NCBI GenBank assembly: GCA_004553595.1
Contig: SFKZ01000016.1
Location: forward strand, 1-35,663
DNA: 35,663 nucleotides
Direction: 5' to 3'
From: Methanobrevibacter ruminantium
GTDB lineage: Archaea > Methanobacteriota > Methanobacteria > Methanobacteriales > Methanobacteriaceae
In this document: in pieces, positions 8,557 to 16,348 of the stretch
How positions within the stretch are numbered: position 1 is the first letter of the stretch
Layout: each line of letters starts with the position of its first letter
Notes under the pieces: generated by a model
What the model saw: only the letters and a program-made list of their open reading frames with translations
The model's database searches: none
What the model was told of the DNA's origin: nothing
Position numbers and translations under genes: made by a program

Positions 8557-10917
8557 ATGTATAATGATTATAAAGTTAATAGAATAACAGTTAAATCATT
8601 TAGAGGCATATCTTATGAATCCTCTATTGATTTTGAGGACATCACTATCCTTTGCGGTGAAAATGGTACTGGTAAAAGTTCTTTTGTAAATGCTTTTGAA
8701 TACTTATTCTCTAATGGGCTTGATTTTTTAAAAAGAGGTACAATTAAAAGGGAAGAATCTATAGTACATAATGGAAATGCTAAAGAGGATATTGGCATAA
8801 AGATATACTTTAAAAATGGAAAAACCTTGGAATATGGTAAAAAAACTAATGACCCCGAACTCAAGGAAATTATAAGCAATGATTATGTTAAAAACGCTTC
8901 TTTCATTTTGAATCGTAGAAATCTATTAAAATTTGTTGAAGGCAATCGTACCGATAGATATGTTGCAGTTATGGATTTATGTGGTTTTAACAAATTAAAA
9001 AAATTCCAATCAGTCTTTTCATCCACATTTAATGATATTGATAAGGAACTTGAAAAAAAATTAATTGAATATGATGAGAGACTAGGTAAATTATCTCAAA
9101 TAATTGTTAAAAATAATGATTTGGAATATGAAGAGTCCATATTGGAATTAAATAAAATCATTAAACGTAATGATTTAAATTTGATTGATGAAGATACAGA
9201 TATTTCCGATTATTTAGTTAATTTGCATATAGGTACTGATGATCATCTTTCTCGCGCTAAAAGGGAGTTTGATTTAATCTTTGATGAAATGAATAAAGAT
9301 GATTTGGATATTACTTTGAAGAATTTATTATCTGAATATGATAATGTAGTATATGATAATTTTAAATCTACTAATGATTTGATTACTCTTTTAGATAAAT
9401 CATATGATTTCATTGAATCTAATAATCCTGAAAAATGCCCTGTATGTGACTCAGATCTCGATAAAAATATATTAAATACCCTTAACGATAATTTAAACAA
9501 TCTAAAAGAAAAAGATAAAGATTTTTCTGAGTGGAAACATGAATTTAATAAGTATTTATTTAAGTTAAATGAATTTATTCATGATTTAGATGATTTGGAT
9601 TCAAATATTTTAAAATTAAGGTCAAATGATTCAGGCAATGAATTATTGAATATTAGTTTTAATAACGAAAAGCTTATTTTGAGAAATTTATACTCTGATT
9701 TAAATGATTTAGTGAATACTGGCGAAAAAATCAGAGTTAAAGAAAATTTATTTAAGGGAATCAATGATAAACTAATTCTCTTAAAGGAAAATTTAGTGAA
9801 ATATTTTGAAGAAAATCAAGGTAATTCTGATTTATTTATTATAAATAATGCTTTAGTTGAATTATCTAAAATAAAAGATTTGGAAGCACAAATTTTAAAT
9901 TTAAATTCAAAGCATTTAATTGCAAAAAAAGCATTTGATACTTATACAAAATCTAAAGAAGCATTTATCAATGAAATAATAAATGAGATTAAGGAAGATA
10001 TAAAATTTTTCTATAATTATATTCATGATGATGATGAAATCACCTCTCCAGATATTAAATTAACAAGCACTAATCAATTAGAAGTATTTTTAGATTCATT
10101 TGGAGATAGTGTTGACCCTCGGTCATTTGCAAGTGAAGGGCACCTTGATTCACTTGGATTATGTATGTTCTTGGCATTTAATAAGAAATTTAATCCAATT
10201 CCACTCATCATTCTAGATGATGTGATAGCTACTGTAGATATGGGTCATAAGGAAAGAATAGCTAGATTATTAATTGATGAGTTTGATGATTATCAAATAT
10301 TTATAACCACTCATAGTAATTTGTGGGCAGATCAATTAAGAAGATTAACATTTAATACTCCACGGGATCCTAAACTTTATAATATTATTCGTTGGAACTT
10401 GATTGAAGGACCAAATTTGGCTGAACCAATAGACTCAGAAGAGAAAATCAAAAAATATCTTAGCCCAGAGCATTATGATTTAAATGCAGCAGGAAATACT
10501 GCTAGAAGATATTTAGAGTACATTTTAAAACAGATTTGTGAAATCAATGAAATTCCAGTAGTATATAGTGACCAACCATCACTTGATGATATGTTTGGAA
10601 GAGCAAAGAGCGATACAAAGAAAATGGTTAATGGTACCACTATAAAAGATTATTATGAAAAAACATGGAATGAATTGGATAGAATCAGATTTATAGCTAA
10701 TGTTTTATCTCATGATAATATGAACTTTGATGAAGTAGGCTATGATGAGGTTGAAAACTTCTGTGTTTGTGTTTTAAATCTTAAAAAGGCATTTACCTGT
10801 TGGAATGATGGATTCTTTGTAAAATTAGATAAAGGATCTAAAAAGATTATTTGCAGTTATAAAAAATGTTTAAAATCAATGGACATGAATGAATTTATTA
10901 AAGTTGAAGAGGAATAA
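8557..10917 (+). CDS. SMC/Rad50-like zinc-hook ATPase with HEPN-like C-terminal domain
   Basis: A 786-aa ABC-type ATPase of the RecF/SMC/RloC group. Walker A is GENGTGKS (34-41). A long, charged, coiled-coil-like middle carries CPVC (C294, C297), the zinc-hook motif. A signature-like segment FASEGHLDSLGL lies at about 524-535, Walker B LIILDD at 550-555, and a TTHSN switch follows. After about residue 640 comes a helical domain (ARRYLEYILKQICE at 649-662, then IANVLSHDN with H719). It resembles HEPN/DUF4145-like domains, whose hallmark would be RNxLSH, but alanine (A714) replaces the arginine. GGGGAT 5 nt before the ATG supports the start. Its place after mcrC suggests defence. RloC is a comparison, not a confident identity, because the nuclease residues look incomplete. 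Confidence 0.82.
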   Translation: MYNDYKVNRITVKSFRGISYESSIDFEDITILCGENGTGKSSFVNAFEYLFSNGLDFLKRGTIKREESIVHNGNAKEDIGIKIYFKNGKTLEYGKKTNDPELKEIISNDYVKNASFILNRRNLLKFVEGNRTDRYVAVMDLCGFNKLKKFQSVFSSTFNDIDKELEKKLIEYDERLGKLSQIIVKNNDLEYEESILELNKIIKRNDLNLIDEDTDISDYLVNLHIGTDDHLSRAKREFDLIFDEMNKDDLDITLKNLLSEYDNVVYDNFKSTNDLITLLDKSYDFIESNNPEKCPVCDSDLDKNILNTLNDNLNNLKEKDKDFSEWKHEFNKYLFKLNEFIHDLDDLDSNILKLRSNDSGNELLNISFNNEKLILRNLYSDLNDLVNTGEKIRVKENLFKGINDKLILLKENLVKYFEENQGNSDLFIINNALVELSKIKDLEAQILNLNSKHLIAKKAFDTYTKSKEAFINEIINEIKEDIKFFYNYIHDDDEITSPDIKLTSTNQLEVFLDSFGDSVDPRSFASEGHLDSLGLCMFLAFNKKFNPIPLIILDDVIATVDMGHKERIARLLIDEFDDYQIFITTHSNLWADQLRRLTFNTPRDPKLYNIIRWNLIEGPNLAEPIDSEEKIKKYLSPEHYDLNAAGNTARRYLEYILKQICEINEIPVVYSDQPSLDDMFGRAKSDTKKMVNGTTIKDYYEKTWNELDRIRFIANVLSHDNMNFDEVGYDEVENFCVCVLNLKKAFTCWNDGFFVKLDKGSKKIICSYKKCLKSMDMNEFIKVEEE

Positions 10918-10935
10918 TCAGTTTATGGTGATAAC

Positions 10936-11328
10936 ATGCAAGTAGCAATAGCTAAAAACTTAGAAAATGGGGAAATATTAGAATTGGATGACTTAACCTT
11001 CCAATTCGTATTATGGCTAAATGAAAACAATTACACAGAATTAGACAGCATATACGCTAAATCAACTCTTAAAACAACCGTAAAAGAGTTCAATGAACTA
11101 AACAACAAAATGACTTTTGAAGGAGAAGATGAACTATTAGTCCCACAAATAAACTACTTTGTAGAACTAAACACTTGGGTCTGCTTTGGTAAAGAAGAGA
11201 CAGAAGAAATAAATTTAAGCTTTGAAATATGTGATGTAGTATATGACAACCAAACACATAAGGAATCCTACAATCCAATCGAACTAACATACCTAATCCC
11301 ATTCTTAAATTCATTTGAAAAACAATAA
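10936..11328 (+). CDS. Hypothetical acidic protein (130 aa) at the end of the defence operon
   Basis: Soluble, acidic protein beginning MQVAIAKNLENGEILELDD and rich in beta-strand-like segments in its second half. No signal peptide, membrane segment or metal motif is seen and I do not recognise a family. It starts 18 nt after the ATPase stop with GGTGAT placed 4 nt before the ATG, so it is probably the last gene of that transcript. Its codon use is more regular (many ACC/CTA-type codons) than the ATPase before it. A new promoter (TATA at 11331) follows directly, which marks the operon end. Confidence 0.75.
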   Translation: MQVAIAKNLENGEILELDDLTFQFVLWLNENNYTELDSIYAKSTLKTTVKEFNELNNKMTFEGEDELLVPQINYFVELNTWVCFGKEETEEINLSFEICDVVYDNQTHKESYNPIELTYLIPFLNSFEKQ

Positions 11329-11330
11329 TC

Positions 11331-11339
11331 TTTATATAT
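11331..11339 (+). promoter_or_regulatory. TATA box for the zinc-ribbon gene
   Basis: TTTATATAT just after the 130-aa gene. A start of transcription is expected near 11358, leaving a leader of about 45 nt before ATG 11403. Confidence 0.5.
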
Positions 11340-11402
11340 TACGGTTTCTAATAATATTTAGAAATAAAAAACTGTTGAAATCGTAGATTATTTGGGTGAA
11401 AT

Positions 11403-11966
11403 ATGTCAATTGATGATAAGATGGAAAGATTACATAGGGAACGTAGATTAACTGAAAGAAGAAATTCTGAAAATCCTTCAAATAAAAATTCAACTTATGA
11501 AGGATTTGCTGTTGCACAAGAGGAATATACTCAAGCTAATGCAACTCAAAGCGAACCAATGGATTTTTGTCCAGAGTGCAATGGCATGATGCTGCCATAT
11601 TTGGATGGACATAAATGCAAGGACTGCGGTTATACTAAAGGAGTTTCTGAAGAGTTAATTAAGAAATCTGAGGAAAAGGAAAAAAGATACACTTTCAGCA
11701 GTGTGGAAATCAAACCAAAAGTTAATGATTATAGGCCAAGATCAAGGGTCATAAAACCTAAAGAGGAAGTGGCTCCCGCTTTAAGTTCCCAAGAGCTTAA
11801 AGATACATTGTCTAATTTGGATGATGATACTTTTGATGTAGTGGCATCATTATTTGGAGTTCCTAAGTCATTGGAAAAGGAAGAGAAAATAGATTTCATG
11901 ATCGAGAATCATAAATCAAGCAGTATAGAAAGAAATATTCAATATGCTCAAAAGATAAAACCTTAA
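11403..11966 (+). CDS. Zinc-ribbon protein (187 aa), Sjogren/p27-like or TFIIS-like ribbon
   Basis: One treble-clef or ribbon motif is clear: CPEC (C56, C59) and CKDCG (C72, C75), with MMLPYLDGHKC between the pairs, reminiscent of the N-terminal zinc ribbons of RNA polymerase-associated small subunits and of autoantigen p27-like archaeal proteins. The first 50 residues are charged and probably disordered. The C-terminal 60 residues (LSSQELKDTLSNLDDDTFDVVASLFG…) look like a small helical domain. GGGTGA is 4 nt before the ATG and the gene has its own TATA box at 11331. Nothing visible ties it to the restriction genes; it may be a chromosomal gene flanking the island. Confidence 0.78.
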   Translation: MSIDDKMERLHRERRLTERRNSENPSNKNSTYEGFAVAQEEYTQANATQSEPMDFCPECNGMMLPYLDGHKCKDCGYTKGVSEELIKKSEEKEKRYTFSSVEIKPKVNDYRPRSRVIKPKEEVAPALSSQELKDTLSNLDDDTFDVVASLFGVPKSLEKEEKIDFMIENHKSSSIERNIQYAQKIKP

Positions 11967-11979
11967 AAGATGTGATATT

Positions 11980-12114
11980 ATGTGGGAAAAGGACCATAGG
12001 AAATCTAAAAAAGCATGTGTTCCTAGAAAAAAGTTTGAAGAGGAACCTGAATACTATTCATTTAATGATAACTATGACTATGGGGATTATGATTATGAAC
12101 AGGATAATGATTAA
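11980..12114 (+). CDS. Small protein (44 aa) with basic head and Asp/Tyr-rich tail
   Basis: Begins 13 nt after the zinc-ribbon gene with the local start context GTGATATTATG. The first 19 residues are basic (MWEKDHRKSKKACVPRKKF); the rest is Asp/Glu/Tyr-rich (YYSFNDNYDYGDYDYEQ). No family is recognised. The exact start context, shared with several sure genes in this window, is the main support. It probably shares a transcript with the zinc-ribbon gene. The charge-segregated, tyrosine-rich tail suggests an unstructured interaction tail, but that is a guess. Confidence 0.6.
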   Translation: MWEKDHRKSKKACVPRKKFEEEPEYYSFNDNYDYGDYDYEQDND

Positions 12115-12269
12115 ATAGATATACATTATCTTTTTACTTTTTTTCTATTTTTTACATTAAATCAATTAAATCAATTTTATCATTAATGAAATAAAAACCA
12201 TTTTACAAAACACTATTTTTATTAACTCTCTTTTTAATTAAATTAATAGAAAATCAATCCTACTTTTTA

Positions 12270-12455
12270 CCATATATAGTAAACCATATATAAAAATTTA
12301 AAGCATTTTTAACTCTCTAATTTTAATTTTACAAGTTCAAATCAATTCAATAGCCAAATGAAACTACAATATTTATATATGATTAAAACAAATACTCATA
12401 CAAGTCTTAATTAAGAAAACTAAAAATTCCGGAATTTTTTAACTGAGATGATTTG
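12270..12455 (+). promoter_or_regulatory. Promoter region of HEPN module copy 1, matching that of copy 2
   Basis: Inside the 341-nt gap 12115-12455. An imperfect palindrome TATAGTAAACCATA lies at 12275-12288 and a TATA box TTTATATAT at 12372-12380. The same two elements stand the same 97 nt apart before copy 2 (15282 and 15379), with recognisably similar sequence between them and just after the TATA box (ATGATTAAAA/TAAATACT). The palindrome is a candidate operator or activator site. The rest of the gap, 12115-12269, is T-rich with runs (TTTTTCTATTTTTTAC) that may end transcription from upstream. Confidence 0.6.
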
Positions 12456-12818
12456 ATGACTTTTAGTGGTGAAAAATTCTATTCTGTAGGAGATCATTTG
12501 GAAGAACATTCTTATGATGAGGAATATCAGAGATCCGCAGTAGGTCGTTTTTATTATGCATGCTACTGGAAATGTAGGGATTATTTTGAAAAAAAGACCA
12601 ATAGGAGATTAGGTAAGAAAAAACCTCATAAGAAATTAATAGATTATTTTAAAGATTCTCAAAATGAGACTGAAAAGAAAATTGGAAGAAATTTATCTAA
12701 TTTAAAAAGCAGTAGAATAAAAGCGGATTATAAAAATGGTTTTAAAAACAATAGTGTTAGAGATTCTAAAGTTAAAGCAGAAAAAGTATTTGAATTGTTT
12801 AAGGATTTGGAAGATTAA
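12456..12818 (+). CDS. HEPN-like domain protein, copy 1 (120 aa)
   Basis: Small basic helical protein resembling HEPN-family proteins: helix one EYQRSAVGRFYYACYWKCRDYF (residues 24-44, written with gaps by function: RSAVGRFYYACY core), a central H58 (KKPHKKLIDYF), and the closing SSRIKADY (R87, A90, D91, Y92). R-x-x-A-D-Y is typical of the non-nuclease or poorly understood HEPN branch; the RNase motif R-x4-6-H is not seen. ATG 12456 is chosen over TTG 12453. An acidic partner gene follows 15 nt later. A paralogue lies at 15441-15800. I infer a toxin-antitoxin-like or defence pair, since HEPN proteins commonly work with a small partner. The activity is unknown. Confidence 0.72.
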   Translation: MTFSGEKFYSVGDHLEEHSYDEEYQRSAVGRFYYACYWKCRDYFEKKTNRRLGKKKPHKKLIDYFKDSQNETEKKIGRNLSNLKSSRIKADYKNGFKNNSVRDSKVKAEKVFELFKDLED

Positions 12819-12833
12819 TATTAAGGTGATTTC

Positions 12834-13268
12834 ATGAATGAAATAGAAATGTATAATCTGGAGTTAAATAATATGTTTAAAGCAATGAATACAGATTCCA
12901 TAAAAATATCAGATTACTATAAGCAAATCAATCCAAAGGAAATAAATGATTTCGTTTCAAATATTGATGGAATGGTCGAATTGATTAACGTATTGGCGGA
13001 TATGATAAGGAAATATTTCCCAAATGCGAATACCTATCTTGCATTAGAAGAGGATTTGGAAGAGGGTGATGATCAAATTTATGCATATATATTAAATGAG
13101 GAACTGTCTTATGAGGAAAATGATAATCTATCCGATTTATGTTTTATGGAATATCTTGGATTAAGTGAAAAGTATCATGATGCATGGCTTTTATTGAATT
13201 TTGATTTCGATTATGATGAGGAATATTATAAAAAATATTTAAAAAATCCTGAAAGCTATAATCGTTAG
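12834..13268 (+). CDS. Acidic partner of HEPN-like protein, copy 1 (144 aa)
   Basis: Strongly acidic protein translated from an ATG with GGTGAT 4 nt upstream, 15 nt after the HEPN-like gene. Its core INPKEINDF … IRKYFPNANTYLALEEDLEEGDDQIYAYILNEE … aligns along its length with the copy 2 partner (VNPNEIKEF … IYNFFPNSKIYLEYKDDPEYDDFDAIFAYIINKD …). The conserved pattern is a helix, FPN, a strand, an acidic Asp/Glu turn, and a second strand ending YI. Small proteins with a strand-DPE-strand core are found beside HEPN genes elsewhere, as far as I recall; I could not check this. No nucleotidyltransferase motif (GSxxxG…DxD) is seen, so this is not an obvious MNT antitoxin. Confidence 0.7.
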   Translation: MNEIEMYNLELNNMFKAMNTDSIKISDYYKQINPKEINDFVSNIDGMVELINVLADMIRKYFPNANTYLALEEDLEEGDDQIYAYILNEELSYEENDNLSDLCFMEYLGLSEKYHDAWLLLNFDFDYDEEYYKKYLKNPESYNR

Positions 13269-13440
13269 TTGGATGAGAATATGAATAGCCTAAAATAGGT
13301 GAAAGCATGTTATAAATAAAAGATCATCCGATTGAAAGTGATTATGATGAGAATATTGAAATAATACAGATTTTGAAGTATAAAGATATTTATTTAATGA
13401 TAATGATATTAAATAATAATTACAAGTGGAAAGTGATATC

Positions 13441-15145
13441 ATGCTAAAATCAATTAAAATCAAAAACTTCAGGTCTTTAAAGAACTTCAATATGGAATTC
13501 AATCAAGGCCTGAATGTAATAATAGGGAAAATGATGCAGGAAAGACATCACTTATAGATTCACTTAAAATTCTATTTAGCAAAAAGAAAATAGACATGAA
13601 CGATTTCAATGAAATAGAAAATCCTGTAACTATAGAGCTAGAAGATATTGACTACACCTATTTCATGGAATCAAAGGTCAGTGAAGACACACTTATTAAC
13701 ACTTATAAGATTAAACCTTCTTTAGAAAAAGCTAATCAAATAAAAGAAGAGTTGGAAAGCGAAGAATTCAACAGTTTAGATGAAAATGACCAAAAGATTA
13801 TTCTAAAGAAATATTCATCAATATTCAATGTTACATTCAGATCTAATTCTAAAGTGGAAACATTAAAGGAAAATGTAATCAAAGAGTTAGAAGAAGATGA
13901 ATTCACAGAAGTGAAAACTCTAAATTATCCAATTAGCTTTTTAGGTAGTAGAGAATTTGAAAACATAGATTCATTCTTTGAAAACACCTTCTTTAAGGAA
14001 GTAAAAGAGAATATATGGGATTATGAAATAGAAGGTAAAACAATAAACCAGCACATAGATGAATACATAGACAATTTCAAGGAAGAACAGCTAAACAATG
14101 AAAATGCACAGGAACTGAACGGTCAATTGAAGGAATTCCTTCCGGACTTTAAGGAAATAAATCCAATAGTTACAAGCGAACCTAAACTCAATCTAAAAAT
14201 CAATGTAGAATTACTAAATAATAATAACCAGCAAATGCTACTTGAAAAGATGGGAGACGGTACAAACAGGCGTACCACACTTGCCATTTTCAAGCATAAA
14301 AAGGACAAGAATGACCTTGTATATGTATTCGATGAGGTTGAAACTCACCTTCATATCAAGGCCTAATTAGACGTTTTACGCTTGTTAAAGGATTTGTCCA
14401 AGGAAGGAAAACAGATAATAATAACCACTCACTCTCCATTCATAATCAACCAGGTCAAGCTTGATGAAATTAAGTTAATCAGCTTAGATGCAGATAGAGG
14501 TTCCCAGATCTTTGAATTGGGCAGCACAACCCAAACACAGATACATTGGCAAATCTTGGAATAATGAATATAGACATCTTCTTCACAAGCAAACTTTTGA
14601 TAGTGGAAGGGGAATCAGAGCTTAAGTTCATTCCAATAATGTATGAGAAATTGTATGGTTATCCAATCACCCAAAACTTCCTAAAGATTGTAAAGGCAGA
14701 CGGCATAAAGGACATACCTAATTTCATCCGCATTATAAAGAATTCATTTTCCAAAACGGATATCTTTGCATTGATGGACAATGATGCTGATGAGGAAACA
14801 AAGGAAAGTTTAAACAAATGGATAGAAAATGGCATGATTGAAAATTCAAATATCTTCGTTATTGGTCAAAAGGAGTTTGAAGACACTTTCCCGAATGATG
14901 TGCTCGCTCTGGCATTATCCAAATACATAAGCGATGAATGCGGATATGAAGTGGAAATAGGTGCTAAGGCAATTCAAAAGATAAGAAAATCCAAGAAATT
15001 TTCAAAATCTTTAGGAGACATATTCTATAATATGACATATAGGGGCTTCAGCAAACCTACATTTGCCCAGTACCTTGCTTTTTATGCTGAAGAAGAGGAT
15101 ATTGATGAGAAGTTTATTAGATTATTCAAATTGATTTCAGATTAG
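13441..15145 (+). pseudogene. Broken OLD-family ATPase/TOPRIM nuclease
   Basis: Reading all three pieces together gives a typical OLD nuclease: N-terminal MLKSIKIKNFRSLKNFNMEF, a Walker A, the ATPase signature region, DEVETHLH (Walker B), IIITTHSPFI, then a TOPRIM domain with VEGESE and ALMDNDAD. Three lesions are visible. (a) At 13525-13527 a G is missing: restoring GGGG gives IIGENDAGKTSL, the intact Walker A. (b) The codon TAA at 14364-14366 stands where CAA (Gln) is expected in HIKA-Q-LDVLRLLKDL. (c) A frameshift near 14537 separates STTQT from TDTLANLGIMN. The start GTGATATCATG is intact. No GajB-type helicase lies beside it, so there is no reason to call it Gabija. Confidence 0.85.
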
Positions 15146-15275
15146 TTTTTTTATTCTATCTCTTTGCAGATAACTTTTAACTTCTTTTTAAATTTTTATT
15201 TTTTTCACCCACACTTTTTTTAATTAATTTAGATTTTTTACTAAAACTTTTTTTTAAAATTCTAATCATTTATTT

Positions 15276-15440
15276 TCCATATATAGTAAACTATACATAA
15301 AATTAAAAACGATTTTTAACACTTTAATTTTAATATAACAATAAAATTGTAAGTTATATTCTAAATAAAACTATAATATTTATATATGATTAAAATAAAT
15401 ACTAAAATAAGCAAAAAGGAGGAAAAACAGATAAAAAGAG
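15276..15440 (+). promoter_or_regulatory. Promoter region of HEPN module copy 2
   Basis: A perfect palindrome TATAGTAAACTATA (TATAGT-AA-ACTATA) at 15282-15295 and a TATA box TTTATATAT at 15379-15387, spaced as in copy 1. AAAGGAGG at 15415-15422 is a strong ribosome-binding site, but it is 18 nt before the TTG at 15441. The preceding gap 15146-15275 is mostly T-runs that may terminate upstream transcription. Confidence 0.6.
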
Positions 15441-15800
15441 TTGATTTTCATTAGATTTAATTGGATTAAGTTTTGGCATGTAGGTGAACATCTCAGAATG
15501 TTTTCAAAAAATGAGGAATATCAAAGAACAGCTGTGGGAAGATACTATTATCCTTGTTATCTAATTGCTAGAGACATTTACAATAATAGAAAGGGAAGAA
15601 AACCTGGCAGTAAAATTTCTCATAAGGAATTGATAAAACACTTTGAAGGCTTGGATGGTGAAAAAGGAAAAATAGGTGATCAATTGAGAATTCTTAGAGA
15701 CATTCGCAATGAAGCGGATTATGATGAATTTTTTGATGTGAACAAGGTGTCTAATTGTAAAATCATCTCAGAAGAGGTTTTGAAAAGCTTAAAAAAATAA
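15441..15800 (+). CDS. HEPN-like domain protein, copy 2 (119 aa)
   Basis: Paralogue of the 12456 gene: FWHVGEHL … NEEYQRTAVGRYYYPCY, SHKELIKHF with H61, and LRDIRNEADY (R86, R89, A92, D93, Y94), the clearer version of the HEPN closing motif. The start is uncertain. The frame is open back to TTG 15441, but the position matching ATG 12456 of copy 1 reads ATT here (15450-15452). The gene has either moved to the TTG, uses a weak start, or has lost normal initiation. The partner gene begins 24 nt after its stop. A proline replaces alanine in YYACY. The function is unknown; inferred HEPN-partner module. Confidence 0.7.
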   Translation: MIFIRFNWIKFWHVGEHLRMFSKNEEYQRTAVGRYYYPCYLIARDIYNNRKGRKPGSKISHKELIKHFEGLDGEKGKIGDQLRILRDIRNEADYDEFFDVNKVSNCKIISEEVLKSLKK

Positions 15801-15824
15801 TTTATTTTGATATTTGGTGATAAA

Positions 15825-16250
15825 ATGTACACTTTTAAGGGGGTTGTAAATAAATTGAACATTAATAATTTAGTTTTAAATAAGAAGGCAAGAGTCGAAG
15901 GGTTTAGGGATGGATTCATATTAGTTAATCCAAATGAAATAAAAGAATTCTGTTTAGATAAATCAAATCTAATTGATTTAATCAACATCAGTTCATATCT
16001 CATTTATAATTTCTTCCCAAATTCAAAAATATATTTGGAATATAAGGATGATCCGGAATATGATGATTTTGATGCAATATTCGCTTATATAATAAATAAA
16101 GATTCGATTGATGAGAACAATAATGTCTATAATGAATTATTGGATGAATTTGTAAAGCTAAAAAAGGTTTTTCCAAGTTTATATTCCTATTTCTATATTA
16201 ATGTTCAAAATGATGATGAATTTTTAAGGAAATATAAAATGAAATGGTAA
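15825..16250 (+). CDS. Acidic partner of HEPN-like protein, copy 2 (141 aa)
   Basis: Begins MYTFKGVVNKLN, with GGTGAT AAA before the ATG; an upstream in-frame TTG at 15807 lacks such a site. It shares the NPNEIKEF, FFPNSKIYLEY, DDPEYDDFDAIFAYII blocks with the copy 1 partner, including the same spacing between FPN and the acidic turn. The N-terminal 35 residues differ from copy 1, while the C-terminal end (DDEFLRKYKMKW) parallels DEEYYKKYLKNPESY. No catalytic motif is recognised. The parallel retention of both genes of each pair argues that HEPN-like protein and partner work together. Confidence 0.7.
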   Translation: MYTFKGVVNKLNINNLVLNKKARVEGFRDGFILVNPNEIKEFCLDKSNLIDLINISSYLIYNFFPNSKIYLEYKDDPEYDDFDAIFAYIINKDSIDENNNVYNELLDEFVKLKKVFPSLYSYFYINVQNDDEFLRKYKMKW

Positions 16251-16294
16251 TTTTTGCAGTTATATTTTTTATATATTAAATTTTTATCCATAAA

Positions 16295-16303
16295 TTTATA
16301 TAT
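16295..16303 (+). promoter_or_regulatory. TATA box for the 216-aa gene
   Basis: TTTATATAT, with transcription expected to begin near 16322 and ATG at 16349, so the leader would be under 30 nt. Confidence 0.55.
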
Positions 16304-16348
16304 GTCAATTTGTTCAATATGATATAAACAAAGATAAAAAGTGATATG

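Noticed and set aside
8557..10917. Naming the ATPase RloC outright
   Set aside because: The hook and ATPase fit, but the anticodon-nuclease residues could not be recognised, and the HEPN-like motif has Ala for Arg.
12834..13268. Partner as MNT nucleotidyltransferase antitoxin
   Set aside because: The GS-x-A-x-G…D-x-D motif is absent in both copies.
13441..15145. Calling the OLD gene a Gabija GajA
   Set aside because: No UvrD-like GajB helicase gene is beside it, and the OLD gene itself is broken in three places.
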